Below are positions 13,086 to 24,879 of a stretch of 64,000 nucleotides of DNA, piece after piece. Source of the stretch: Tricholoma matsutake (taxonomy: Eukaryota > Basidiomycota > Agaricomycetes > Agaricales > Tricholomataceae). Location of the stretch: contig AP026540.1 in assembly GCA_026075535.2 (NCBI GenBank), positions 10,106,001-10,170,000 on the forward strand. Reading direction: 5' to 3'. Under the pieces are notes generated by a model that was given only the letters and a program-made list of their open reading frames with translations, did not search any database and was not told the DNA's origin. Made by a program: the position numbers and the translations under genes. Each line of letters begins with the position of its first letter. The first letter of the stretch is position 1.

Positions 13086-14325
13086 TCTAGGAGAGGCAGG
13101 ATCCAACTCGAAAACAGGGCCCAGAAGAGGGCTATTTGAGCAGGACCATAAAAAAAAAATCTTGGAGTGCGGATGAAAATTAGATGACAGGCTGCGTTGC
13201 GGGCTCAGGGCGAACTGTCTTCCGTTGACGGCTTCAGCCTCTTATTAACAACTACAACCATGAGCTTCATGGACTTCACTAAGTAACTTGGTTTCTGACT
13301 TTGGTATCAAGAAGAGTCAGGGTTGAATGGTTGTTACCCGCTTCAAGCGTCCAAACATCGATATCGTTGTACTTGTCACACATCCGGAAGTCTACACAGG
13401 AAAATATGTAGTATTCGAAAACGAAGATCAAACTAGATCAAGGTCCCGTCACCCGTCCAGATGGATTCTTGATTCCGTGGGCAGGGTCTGTCAGGTGTAC
13501 GATTTTTCGATATGTATAATATAAGTATTTCGACAGGAGATATAATACTCAGCTATCATTGATGATTTTGGTTTTGAGTACATAGCAGACAGTTGCAAGC
13601 GCTAGCAGGAAGGGCAATGGTGATCTCCGCGGTCGCCAACCGATATCCATACGGTTTTTAACGTTTTAACTGCGATCTGCCACCACTATCTCGTATCAAG
13701 GTATACAGCATAATATGTAACGTAGGTTTCGGCTAGAGAGTCATCTTGAAAGACCGAGCCGACGGACGAGTCAATGACGAGTCAAACGTTCAACGCGGAG
13801 CCATCAAGTGGCGTGGACGGCAGCGAGTGCCAAGGAAAACAAACGAAGCTTAATAAGCTTGTTTGTTTCCCGTACACCGAAATTTATCATGAAGACTTTG
13901 ACAAAGTATTACCTAAGTAAGTAAGTCTTATCTGATTTTTCTCATCATACTTCATCCCATCCCCTAAATGTCTTCGGGCCGTTTCACAGAATTACACCAC
14001 ATGTGAACCCTGACACAATCGCGCTGATGTCAAGCCATAACGTCGTCGATGCCCAACTACGAGATGTCCATACCAATCCTCTTGTAGCTCTAAGGGGGCC
14101 GCAGAACCGTAGGTCCTCTTAATTATTTCAGATTATCTCTGATATCGATCTAGGTACTGAGTAAACGACAGAAGGTCGAGCCGCGATGTCCGCAATATTA
14201 TATATCAATAACATTATTCAGCTCGTACCAAAAGCGGATAGTATCCGTCTCGGAAACATTTAAGAGGTTCATAAATATGGTGACTGTCTTTACACTTTCT
14301 ATCACAGCTGCAGTGTTATTGGGCA
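13086..14325. other. Divergent promoter region (GH128 / ABC transporter)
   Basis: About 1.2 kb between two divergently transcribed genes, with no convincing coding sequence. It contains a repeated GACGAGTCAA-like motif at about 13763-13787 and a near-perfect palindrome at 13834-13870. The region should hold the promoters of both flanking genes. Confidence 0.6.
13834..13870. promoter_or_regulatory. 37-base palindrome in the ABC transporter upstream region
   Basis: The two arms (GGAAAACAAACGAAGCTTA and TAAGCTTGTTTGTTTCC) are inverted copies with a single-base gap, centred on AAGCTTAATAAGCTT. It lies about 460 bases upstream of the transporter ATG. A dimeric regulator site is possible, but nothing else supports that. 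Confidence 0.3.
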
Positions 14326-17300
14326 ATGGCTGACACTCCTGCCGATGCTGCCACGCTCTACGATGAGAAGCAGCAAGATAGCAGGCCAGGCTCCTCGGGT
14401 ATCGACGTTGTCCGCGCTGAAAACGAGTTTCACGCTCTTTCACGTTCACTTTCCAAGCAATCGGCTAATAATAAACAGCGACTGAGCACTACTACTATCG
14501 CTTCGCATGATGTGGAAAAAGCCAATGTGGACGCAGCAGAGCAGTTTGACCTTCGTGATTACCTGACGTCCTCAAACGACGCGAACCAGAACGCGGGTAT
14601 CAAACACAAGGTCAGTAGTTTGGGGTGTTTGGTTTTCTTGCTATATTGAATCATGCAATAGCATGTGGGAGTGGTGTGGGAGGATTTTCAAGTTGATGTT
14701 ATGGGTGGAATGGATTACAAAGTGAGTAATCTTTATCAATAGCATGGTGATTACCAACGTTGGTTGCTCGCCACTGTGTTTTGTCAGTTTTATGTCGGAA
14801 CTTTGGGAGGTTAGTATTTCATGAAGGATTCCAAGTCAAATTTTTCATTAACAAATTTTCAGCGGCTATGATGGGTTTCTTTATCGGTCCGTTTCTCTGG
14901 ATCTGGAGCTGGATAACCCCGTTGCTGCCGAAAAAAAATCAAGTCACGAGGACAATACTTCACAAGTGAGCAGCTTCATCCTGACTCCTCAATAGTGGTG
15001 TTGAAGACTTGTCTATAGGTCCTCTGGATCATTGAAACCAGGTGAAATGTGCCTGGTTCTTGGATGTCCCGGTTCGGGATGTACAACGTTCCTCAAAGCG
15101 ATTGCAAATCAACGAGAGGGTTACGCTAATGTCTCAGGTAACGTCTCATACGCCGGAATCGATGCCAAAGACATGGCGAAGCACTACAAGGGGGAAGTAG
15201 TATATAATCAAGAAGGTTGGTTGACATATTACCGCTCCCCAGGTCTTAACCGATTTGTTCTCTAGATGACATCCATCTCGCTACCTTGACAGTTGCTCAA
15301 ACCCTCGCTTTTGCCTTGTCCACGTGAGTCTGCTGTCGAACACCGAGTCTTTGTGCTGATAATTATTCCGAAGTAAAACACCCGGTCCGAATGGCCGTCT
15401 GCCAGGCGTATCCCGCAAAGAGTTCGACAGGGAAGTCCAGGACACACTACTGAAGATGCTCAATATTTCCCACACCAAGCAGACGCTTGTTGGTGATGAA
15501 TTCGTTCGGGGCGTCTCCGGTGGTGAAAGGAAACGTGTTAGTATCGCAGAGATGATGGCTACCCGCGCTCGTGTGCAGTGCTGGGACAACTCTACTCGAG
15601 GCCTGGATGCATCAACTGCATTGGACTTCATAAAAAGTCTGAGGATTATGACAGATGTCCTTGGACAAACTACATTCGTAACATTGTAAGTACAGCTCGC
15701 TTGTTCTCCTCCATACAATACTAATCTTACCATTGACGCTGTTCAGATATCAGGCAGGTGAAGGTATATACGACCTGTTTGATAAGGTCATGGTAATCGA
15801 CGAGGGACGCCAGGTTTTCATGGGACGGCCCTCAGAAGCTCGAGCATATTTCGAGGGTCTCGGATACAAAGCTCTGCCTCGTCAAAGTACTGCGGATTAC
15901 CTTACTGGCTGCACGGATCCCAATCAACGTCAGTTTGCGCCTGGACGCTCTGCCAGAGATACTCCATCCACCCCAGAAGCCCTCGAGAACGCGTTTTTCT
16001 TATCGACTTTTGCTCGTGAAAGTGAAGATAGCCGGGGAAAATACAAGCTTCTGATGGAGACTGAAAGGGCGGACCAGCAAACATTCCGTGCCGCTGTCGC
16101 TGCTGACAAGAAGAAAGGGGTTTCCGCAAAGAGTCCTTATACCCTCGGTTTTACGGGTCAAGTCCGAGCGTTGGTGGTGCGCCAGTTCCAAACAAAGATT
16201 CAGGACCGGTTCCAGCTGTACACCAGTTTCTCCCTTTCAATTGTATGCATATCGTTCCTGTACCATGCTGTTCTGGCTTAACTTTTTGGCTTTAAGGTTC
16301 TTGCATTCGTTATTGGTGCAGCCTTCTATAATCAGTCTACTACTTCTGCTGGTGCGTTTACACGAGGAAGGTGCGTGAAATTGACATGTGGACAGTTTGA
16401 CTCTTGTTTATAATGGTGTCCTGGTCTGCAGTGTCATTTTCGCTGCCTTGCTCACTACATGTCTCGACGCCTTCGGAGAGGTATGTTGTTAGGTTCTCTT
16501 CTTGGCGCAGTTCTAATATCTCCCCCAGATGCCAATGCAAATGCTCGGAAGGCCTATCTTGCGCAAGCAGGTTAGTGAAGACGTTGTGTGTCCTGTAGCC
16601 GTCACGTTATTATTTTTTCTAGACCAGTTACAGCATGTACCGACCTTCAGCTATCGCGTTGGCCAATACCTTGGCCGATTTGCCATTCTCGGCAACCAGG
16701 GTCTTGCTATTCAACATTATAGCGTACTTCCTTTCTGGCATGCATCGATCAGCTGGAGCGTTCTTCACTTTCCACGTGTTCAATTACATCGCCTACCTTG
16801 CCATGCAAGGCTTCTTCCGCACTTTCGGTCTCGTATGTGTTAGTTTTGACGCAGCTTTCCGTCTGGCGGCTTTCTTCGTTCCCAATTTGTCAGTCATTTG
16901 ACGCCTTTTCGCAATTGATTTGTTCTGATGTATGTTTTCTAGTGTTCAATACACGGGATACATCATTCCAGTTACTAAGATGAAGAGATGGCTCTTTTGG
17001 ATCGTGCGTATCTTCGTTTGATTATTGCACATGGTACTTAAATGTGTGTAACTCACAGTATTATGTTAATCCGGTGGCATATGGTTTGTCTCGTTGCTCC
17101 CAGATTGCAGTGACTCTGACCACACAATTTCTTTCAAGCTTGGCAAGGTTGTATGGAAAACGAATTCATGCGTATCCAGGTGAGAGTCTTTCCTTGTACT
17201 GTTTGTTCCATTCTCATTCGGCATCTAGTTGACTTGTGATGGCAACGCTATAATCCCGAGGAACGGCTTAGGTGTTACTCAATATCCGTGAGTCTCTTGG

Positions 17301-20300
17301 AGCACATTTGGTTCCGTCGATACTGACTATGATATAGGAATAATCTGGGTCCGAACCAAGCATGCACCCTCTTTGGTGCGCAGAGTGGAAGCGACATTAT
17401 TTCTGGAAGCAACTACATCGCCGCCGGATACGGTATCAACGTTAGTGATCTATGGAAGCGCAATTTCCTCGTCCTCGTTGGCTTTTTTATTGCCTTCCAA
17501 GTCACTCAGCTTATTGCTCTCGAATTCTACCCCGTGAGGATATTGATAGCTTTTGGTACCACTTTGCCTGACATCATCTTCAGCAATACGGGCAAGACCT
17601 TTCCATTAGGATCTTCGCCAAAGAAGATGCTGAGACGAAGAAACGGAATGAAATTCTGCGTGAGAGGAAAGCCGAACGTCAGCGAGAAAAGGAGCAAGGT
17701 ATAGAACACGAAGAGAAGATGCAAGGGTGAGACATTTTAAGTGTCCGACCTGGTGAACTTAATCAACTCAAATGCTATAGTGGTGTTGTTCGATCTACCA
17801 AGACGTTTACTTGGGAAGGGCTAAACTACCAGGTTCCGACACCGTCTGGTCCTCTTCGCCTCCTGCATGACGTAAATGGTTATGTGAAACCTGGCACACT
17901 GACAGCGCTGATGGGTGCGAGCGGCGCAGGTATGTCTTGCGTTCATGAATTCAGCCGTCGGACATATATAATTAATTGTTTAGGGAAAACAACATGTCTC
18001 GATGTCTTGGCTCAACGAAAAAATATCGGTGTTATCACCGGAGACATCCTTGTTGAAGGACGACCGCTAACCTCTGATTTCGCACGAGGGACGGCTTATG
18101 GTATATTGCTCATTGGATTCCATGTTAGCCATTTTTAACTTACTATTTGCTCAGCGGAACAAATGGATGTTCATGAAGGTGAAATTCGACTTCGGCTAAA
18201 CTGTCCACTTGGTGCTGACGATATCCGGAATAGGTACTGCTACGGTTCGAGAGGCCATGCGTTTTTCGGCTTATCTACGGCAGCCTGTCCATATCTCCAA
18301 GGAGGAAAAAGACGACTATGTTGAAGAGATGATCGAGCTACTGGAGCTCCAGGATCTATCGGAAGCTTTGGTATTCAGTCTTGGAGTCGAGGCTCGCAAG
18401 CGACTCACGATTGGAGTCGAGCTTGCAAGCAAACCGGAGCTCCTTCTCTTTTTGGATGAACCTACGTCAGGTTTAGATGCTCAAAGGTTGCTTTATAGAT
18501 CATTATGAGTCCCTCAGCAGCATTGACATATGGCTCATACAGCGCTTGGAACCTAGTTCGTTTCTTGAGGAAACTCGCCGACCAAGGACAGGCCATCCTG
18601 TGTACCATTCACCAGCCGTCCTCACTTCTGTTCGAGAGTTTTGATCGCTTGTTACTACTAGAGCGAGGGGGAGAAACGGTGTACTTCGGAGACATTGGTG
18701 AAGACTCTCATATCATCCGAGGATATTTCGCACGCCATGGAGCGAAGTGTCCACCCAACATGAATCCGGCTGAATATATGCTCGAAGCCATCGGTGCTGG
18801 TGTCAGCCCAAGGATCGGCGACCGTGATTGGAAGGATGTGTGGCTGGACTCGTCCGAGTGCCAAAAAGTCAAGAATGACATCAAGGCTATCAAGGAAGAA
18901 GCGTTGTCCCGTCCGGAACCCGATAACAAAACTCTAAGCACATGTTCGTAATTCTGTAATGTCGTCAGTCGCAACCCTCAATAATTTTCCATATAGACGC
19001 TACTCCTTTCCTCTATCAGCTCAGAATAGTCGTTCAGCGGAACAACCTCGCGTTGTGGAGGTCACCCGACTACCTCTTCACTCGATTTTTCGTAGCTTCG
19101 TTCATTTCTCTGTTCGTTTCCTTGTCCTTCCTGCAGCTTGGGGTTAGCGTGAGGGAACTCCAGTTCAGAGTGTTTTCCATGTGAGTGGATTGTGAGTCCA
19201 ATGTTCGCGTAATTGATATGTTCCTAGATTCTGGCTCGTTGTGTTGCCTGCTCTTGTAATGTCGCAGATCGAGCCTCAGTTCATCTTCAACAGAAGTGCG
19301 TGTGATGTAAACTGTATATTTCATTGTAGTTGACGATAACTCTATCACAGGAATTTTCATTCGAGGTAAGGCCGTATATTTTTCCGTATGAGTTTACGCA
19401 TTGCTCACATTCCCTTTTTGATATGCAGAGGCTTCCAGTCGCATATATTCTCCATATGTGTTTGCCATCGGTCAATTGCTCGGAGAGATACCTTATAGTA
19501 TTCTTTGCGCTATCCTTTACTGGGTCTTAATGGTATGCCCTTTATGAATTCATTCCACACATTTTTACAATTTCTCAGGTCTATCCTATGCACTTCGGCC
19601 AAGGCAGCGCTGGAACCCCCGGAACTGGATTCCAGTTGCTGATCATTATATTCATGTTGTTGTTTGGTGTTTCATTGGGGCAACTGGTAGCAGCATTGTC
19701 GCCAAGCGTGCAGGTAGCTGCTAAGTTCATTTGTTGCTTGGTTCGTAGGCTGATGCAGCATTTACTTCCCAGGTTGCCGTCCTATTCAACCCTTTCCTCT
19801 CATTGGTTCTGAGTACATTTTGTGGTGTCACCATTCCGTATCCAACCATGATGCGCTTCTGGCGCGCTTGGCTCTATCCCCTCGTTCCATATACGAGAAC
19901 GCTCGCTGCGATGGTTTCTACCGAGCTACAGTACGTATGTGCTCCTGATAGCCACTTCCTTTGCTAAGATTATCAATGCAGCGGTCTGGTCATCCGATGC
20001 AACAGCGATGAGTGGACTATTTTCACTCCGCCTCCCGGGCAGACGTGTTCCACATGGGGCCAAGACTTCGTCCACAATTTTGGTGGCTATATCGACAACC
20101 TCAATGATACAGCTGCTTGTCGGTACTGCCAGTATGCAGTGGGCGACCAATACTTCCTGCCCTTGAACATTAGATTCTCTCAGAGATGGAGGGATGCCTT
20201 CATCCTCCTCTCGTATGTAGGTGAGTTGGCATTGCTTTTCTGTCACCGTTGCATTACCAAGATAATCACGCTTAATAGGTTTCAACCTTATTGTTACGAT

Positions 20301-20387
20301 CGGTGAGTGCTCTTCTCTTCCTTGTCGGTGTTGCGCTCAAATGCCTTTCCAGTTGCGTCCCGTTTTCTGCGTTATGCCAGACGATAG
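14326..20387 (+). CDS. PDR-type (ABCG full-size) ABC transporter
   Basis: A large, intron-rich gene with the fungal pleiotropic drug resistance layout NBD1-TM-NBD2-TM. After an acidic N-terminus come [13 protein letters not shown] and the first nucleotide-binding domain: Walker [11 protein letters not shown] (Cys replaces Lys, as is normal for PDR NBD1), signature [13 protein letters not shown] and Walker [12 protein letters not shown]. The second NBD has canonical Walker A GASGAGKTT, split by an intron, a degenerate signature [19 protein letters not shown], Walker [15 protein letters not shown] and the H-loop ILCTIHQPS. Hydrophobic segments follow each NBD (16200-17100 and 19000-20300). The C-terminus ends FLRYARR, stop 20385-20387. 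Such pumps export xenobiotics and lipids at the plasma membrane; the substrate cannot be predicted. No disabling mutation was seen in the exons I could join. Confidence 0.92.
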
Positions 20388-20593
20388 GCCACGGTGGGGG
20401 ATACTCACGGACTAGACTCGCATTAGGAGAACCATTAATCAGTTAGACTACTAATGAATCACGCTTCCTTGTATTATAGACCACCGATTCATCGTGTCCT
20501 GTTGCGTCTAGACGTCAGTAGCTCTTCATATTCGGTGCTAGTAAAATAGTTACGGCGCGAATGATTAATACAACGAGCAGATGACTTGTGATA
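20388..20593. other. 3' flank of ABC transporter
   Basis: No gene is visible between the transporter stop and the left arm of the adjacent inverted-repeat element. Presumed 3' UTR and spacer. Confidence 0.4.
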
Positions 20594-21497
20594 GGGGCGC
20601 TCAATTATGAAGTTCAGAGAGTTCGTTCACTTTAGTTCATCAATATATTACTGTTTTTGGTGACAAAGTTATAATGCGATCGATGAGATATTGCCCAAAA
20701 ATTGCCTGTACGCTCTATGGGCTTGTAATTTTGTGCCCAAGTGAGCATAATATTTTCACAACTGGAACAGTACACACAGTAGCATGGTAACTAAGCATTA
20801 TAGACTGGATATCACACGAAAAAAAACCATATATACAGCTATATACTCCATATGAACCCAAGAAACCGAGGGGAAATGGAGGAAATAGCAGGCTACATCG
20901 TCGGGCACGCTGAGCACAATGTCGCTTGTTCGGAACTCTCCTGGTTAGTGGGAATAAAATCTGTCAGCAATCAGCCAAACATCGAAAATCAAAGTGCAAA
21001 GGTCAAAACGTACCGTGGAGTTCCCGCCAACCATAACTATGTTACGATGCGCTTCGACGCGAGCCGCACTGAGCATCGCTCAAACATTTTCTGCTTCCAC
21101 AGCGAAGTCCAACTTTGTACCAAAAACAGCTATATATTAGTAGCGGTCAAAGTTTGCGATTATTACACGATTAATAGTGCGATTATTGTACGATTATGAA
21201 TCAAAAATCGCGTCGATAATCCGAGTCCCCTTGACCGTGACGATTATCGAGGGCGATTACGGGGCGACACGATTATTTTGACAGATCTATGATCTTCTGT
21301 GTGATGTAAGCAAAAATGTAAGCACGTCAAATAATCGCCTTCGATAATCGTACAAATAATCGTCGATTATTACAATAATCGCGATTATCCGTGTCCCTAA
21401 AATCGTGGACATAATCGTGCAATAATCGCAAACTTTGACCGCTACTATTGATGAACTAAAGTGAACGAACTTTCTGAACTTAATAATTGAGCGCCCT
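20594..21497. mobile_element. Non-autonomous inverted-repeat element, about 900 bp
   Basis: The arms at 20595-20644 and 21447-21496 are inverted copies matching at 48 of 50 positions, starting GGGCGCTCAATTAT. TGAT occurs directly outside both ends (before A at 20593 and after T at 21497), which could be a short target-site duplication. The interior has no convincing protein-coding gene and carries a second, nested MITE abutting the right arm. It looks like a deleted DNA transposon. Confidence 0.6.
21138..21447. mobile_element. MITE, 310 bp, nested in the larger element
   Basis: The terminal inverted repeats are perfect for 27 bases (left end starts TAGTAGCGGTCAAAGTTTG; right end finishes with its complement) and continue imperfectly for about ten more. 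The interior is packed with CGATTAT/ATAATCG motifs in both orientations, so much of the element could fold back. The ends read TA...TA, compatible with a Tc1/mariner-type TA target, but no transposase is present. Confidence 0.7.
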
Positions 21498-21839
21498 TGA
21501 TATGAGAGATGTACACCACCTTTGAAATGTGAGAACTGAGAATCACACTTCAAATCCTGCATAGTCTACTACTATTAGAGCACATTTCAATCTAAGATCT
21601 ATATCCAATGTCATGTGCATTTCTAAATTAGTCGAAATAACTCAAAAGTCGGTCTGTAGCTTTCCACAGCAAGTGAATAAATAATGTGCTTCCGTAGAGA
21701 TATAATAATAATTGTATTTATGAGTCTCTGATAGTAGATATTGTGTACAATGCGAAGGGTGAAGCAGTATTTCGCAAACAATGTGTCATGTTGTAAACTT
21801 TTGAAATAACTCCAAATTGGTCTCGTGATTGCCCTCGTG
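21498..21839. other. AT-rich spacer, no gene seen
   Basis: A spacer between two inverted-repeat elements, AT-rich with many stops in all frames. I see no repeat or RNA gene in it. Confidence 0.4.
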
Positions 21840-23501
21840 TAAGATAGACCTCATTCATACTCGACTACGTCACGTGTTTTGCTCAGATTGAGTCGAAAGC
21901 CGGCATTGAGGCTAACATACAAGGTTTTTTTTAAAAATGGCGCCCGAGTCGAGAAATTCCAGCAGGACGGTGGTCCAAGGCTCTCGACAACACACAGTTG
22001 CTCCCAGAGATGAAAATCTCATCGATGTTTGTAGTCTGGCAGAATGCGGTCCTAATCGGTCCAGTTCAGTTCAGTTTCAGAGGGGACTTACAGGCAAAGT
22101 ATTGTATGAAACCCCACGTGTTTGTTTCTTTGAGGAGTTATTCCAGTTGGAGTCCAATTATTCTGGTTGGAGTCCAGTTATTCTGGTTGGAGTCCAGTTA
22201 TTCCAGTCAGAGCAGTGGAGGGGTGGGGTGGCTCAGGTTTCCATCTGACTCTGCCGCGTTTCAGCAAGGGCTAGCTTGACTGCTGCGTTCTCCCCAGATT
22301 CTGGGTTCAGTATGGCCGCACATTGCAGTCAGCAGTGGTGGGGCTGCATGTCGAACAGCTCATTTCTTGGGTTTCTGGGGTGAGCTGGAAGAAACTTCGA
22401 AAATCTTCAAAAAACATCGAGATGACAGGGATGACAAACTGGTAACAATGAATTGGTAACAACCCCTCACGCCGTTGAGCGTTGAGCACCGCAAGGAGAA
22501 CATGTCCACCCCCTTCTATGCCCATGCACTGTTTGTGTTCACTTCCGTCCACACCACCATACTTCCCGCCCATCGACCGCTGTTCTCTGCCTCCAAACCA
22601 TCCTCCATGACCCCCCATGAGCAGTTGCTCGTGAGGCTGGGGGTGGGTCCCAGTATCTGGAAACATTTAAATCAGCGCCAGAGGGTCCACAGAAACTCGA
22701 GCACCTCTCGCATGGACAACCAACCTCCTGCCCGTGCCAGGCCTTCTTACCTGTCCAGCTGGCATCCACCTCCTCCAGAGGTATATCCTCTGGAGAATGA
22801 TCCGACCTCAGGATGGTCCGGGTCTCCCCTCATCATCAAGGCCACTCAAGGCCAGAGCAGAGGTGCATGCAACAGCACCGCACAGAGTGCAGACTGGCAC
22901 TGAACACTTCAGCTCACCCAGCTTCGAATCTGATAGCTTGCCAAGGCCCCGAATGGGGGATGCTGGCTCACATAGCAGTCAGCAGTGGTGGGGCTGCACG
23001 TCGTCATCATCCAGATTCTGGGTTCAATATGGATAAACGTGTGGTGGAGAATGCACGACAACAGTGGCTGGAAATGGGGGTGTTGTCTGTGACATTTACA
23101 GCCTATACTGTCATCCCCATATTAAGCAGGATGGTCTTGACATGTTGGGTGGCAGCTGTGGGCGCCGTTGTTGATGATGACCGCGACACGCTAACTCTGT
23201 GCTCGGCAACAAATTGTGGAAGCCAAATGTTGAAGGAAAGAAAAGTGGTGGAGGATTGTTGTTCGCAAAGTTGGCAATCAGCTAGATGATCAAAATCTCA
23301 ACTTTCGAGACAAAACTTTACAATGCTCCTACAACACTTGCTCGCTGCACCCAATATTTTTGAGGCATCTTAATAACATATGCCAAGAGATTTCCTCGGG
23401 GCCAGAATTTGCAATAAGGTCACCGAAAGGTTTTTATAGATGAAATACATTCGAGTGCTAGATTCACGTGACGTAGTCGAGTATGAATGAGGTCTATCTT
23501 A
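21840..23501. mobile_element. Non-autonomous DNA element with perfect 37-bp terminal inverted repeats
   Basis: Bases 21840-21876 (starting TAAGATAGACCTCATTC and ending CACGTG) recur as an exact inverted copy at 23465-23501. The 1.66-kb interior encodes nothing I recognise, although several open frames of about 100-160 codons exist. It contains a short tandem repeat of about 20 bases (unit TTATTCTGGTTGGAGTCCAG) at about 22140-22205, and dispersed direct repeats: CAGTCAGCAGTGGTGGGGCT near 22327 and 22977, and CCAGATTCTGGGTTCA near 22296 and 23009. The right end lies only 64 bases before the thioesterase ATG. Confidence 0.6.
22140..22206 (+). repeat. Short tandem repeat (about 20-base unit, 3 copies)
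   Basis: Three adjacent copies of GGTTGGAGTCCAGTTATTCT-like sequence, the first and last imperfect, inside the inverted-repeat element. Confidence 0.7.
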
Positions 23502-23565
23502 TTTCTCGTGGACGCGTTCATTGATTCCGACTCTCCAACTGAGATTGGAGTTCCCAACGATCATC

Positions 23566-24558
23566 ATGGCTGCTGCTGCTGCTCTCAAGTTTATTACTCT
23601 TCCTACCGTGAAGCAGCACACTGCGACCGTGATATTCCTTCATGTAGGGTTCGCTAGTCTAGCCCAATGCGCGCTTGCTAACTTGTCAACTTATCATGAT
23701 CGATCATATCAGGGCTTAGGAGATAAAGGTAGCAGTGAACTGGGATGGAAACAAATCCTGGACATGTTTCGAGGCGACCATGCCCTGGGCCATATAAAGT
23801 GGATCCTACCTGATGCGTAAGCTCTTCGATTCCACAAACCTGCCGTTTGATTGACGCGCTCTAAATTTCCCTTCCACTTATAATTAAACCAATAGACTGG
23901 ATCGGCCAGTCACACTAAACGGAGGCATGCGGATGCCTGCTTGGTAGATCTTCCACCCCTGTCCTCTTCTGAAACCGTCTGATTCTTCTGATTCCAGGTT
24001 TGATATCAACTTTATACCCCTTTCTCAATCTGCCTTCGATGATGAACCAGGAATACTGAAATCGGTAGAACAGATCAACCAGTTGATCTCCACCGAAGTC
24101 GAGTCCGGTATACCTTCCAGTCGCATTGTTCTCGGCGGATTCAGCCAAGGGGGAGCAATGTCGTTAGTAACCGGCTTGACCGGCGAGAGGAAATTGGCTG
24201 GACTTTTGGTGTTGAGCGGCTGGTTGCCCTTGAGAAACAAAATTAAAACCGTCAGTTATCAGTCGAAGCCGTACAACTGCAGGCCTGTTACTCATTGTCA
24301 TTCTGATTGCAGATGACTTCACATGCCCCATCCATCCCTATATTTATGGGTCACGGGTCTGCTGATCCTGTTGTCGACCCTCATGTTGCTCAGGTTTCTG
24401 CTGAATTCTTGACTTCATCCCTTGGTATTCCAAGATCCACTTCGATCAGCGAATGTAAAGGTTTGATATATAATGTGTACCCCCGAATGGGTCATTCAAC
24501 GGTCCCAAAAGAACTGGACGATGTAACGCAATGGATCAAACAAGCTCTCCCTGCCTGA
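23566..24558 (+). CDS. Acyl-protein thioesterase 1 / lysophospholipase
   Basis: The start at 23566 gives MAAAAALKFITLPTVKQHTA and TVIFLHG; introns 1 and 2 splice in phase to GLGDKGSSELGW and DRPVTLNGGMRMPAWFDI. The alpha/beta-hydrolase elbow GGFSQGGAMS carries the nucleophile Ser, with the catalytic Asp in GHGSADPVVD and His in MGHSTVPKEL near the C-terminus. The length of about 240 residues is normal for the family. The enzyme removes palmitoyl groups from proteins and acts on lysophospholipids, in the cytosol or at membranes. Its immediate upstream region is the end of an inverted-repeat element, so part of its promoter may be transposon-derived. All catalytic residues are intact. Confidence 0.92.
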
Positions 24559-24879
24559 GGACCACAGTTATGACAGGTTGCTGTAGGCAGATTAGGTGTT
24601 CCTTTGTTTACCGACATCTCCATCACGGGTGTACAATTGATTGTAGAAAGTGAAGACTCGACATCAGATTCATAGAAAACACAGTCGGGATCATGTTCTA
24701 TAGTCTTGATTTAAAGTCCAACTATCAAATCTCCGCACGAGCCGGTCAGCTCTTCCAGCACGTCGTTAAACGCATGCATCAAACCTGCAAATGCTGAACT
24801 CTTCCACAGATGTTCAGACCATCGATTCTTTCAGATGTTCACGAACAGTTGAGCGAGTGTTGACAGCATTTTGTTACAA
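24559..24879. other. Intergenic, no gene seen
   Basis: The thioesterase 3' flank, about 320 bases, with no open frame, repeat or RNA gene that I can support. Confidence 0.4.

Noticed and set aside
13327..13524. Short plus-strand open frame in the promoter region
   Set aside because: No recognisable content or splicing and no supporting context.
15032..15120. ABC transporter Walker A with Cys in place of Lys, as a loss-of-function sign
   Set aside because: This substitution in NBD1 is normal for fungal PDR transporters.
18370..18440. Missing canonical signature in the second NBD ([15 protein letters not shown])
   Set aside because: A degenerate second signature is typical of the PDR family.
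22307..23289. Several open frames of 100-160 codons in the inverted-repeat element
   Set aside because: Overlapping on both strands, low complexity, no recognisable domain.
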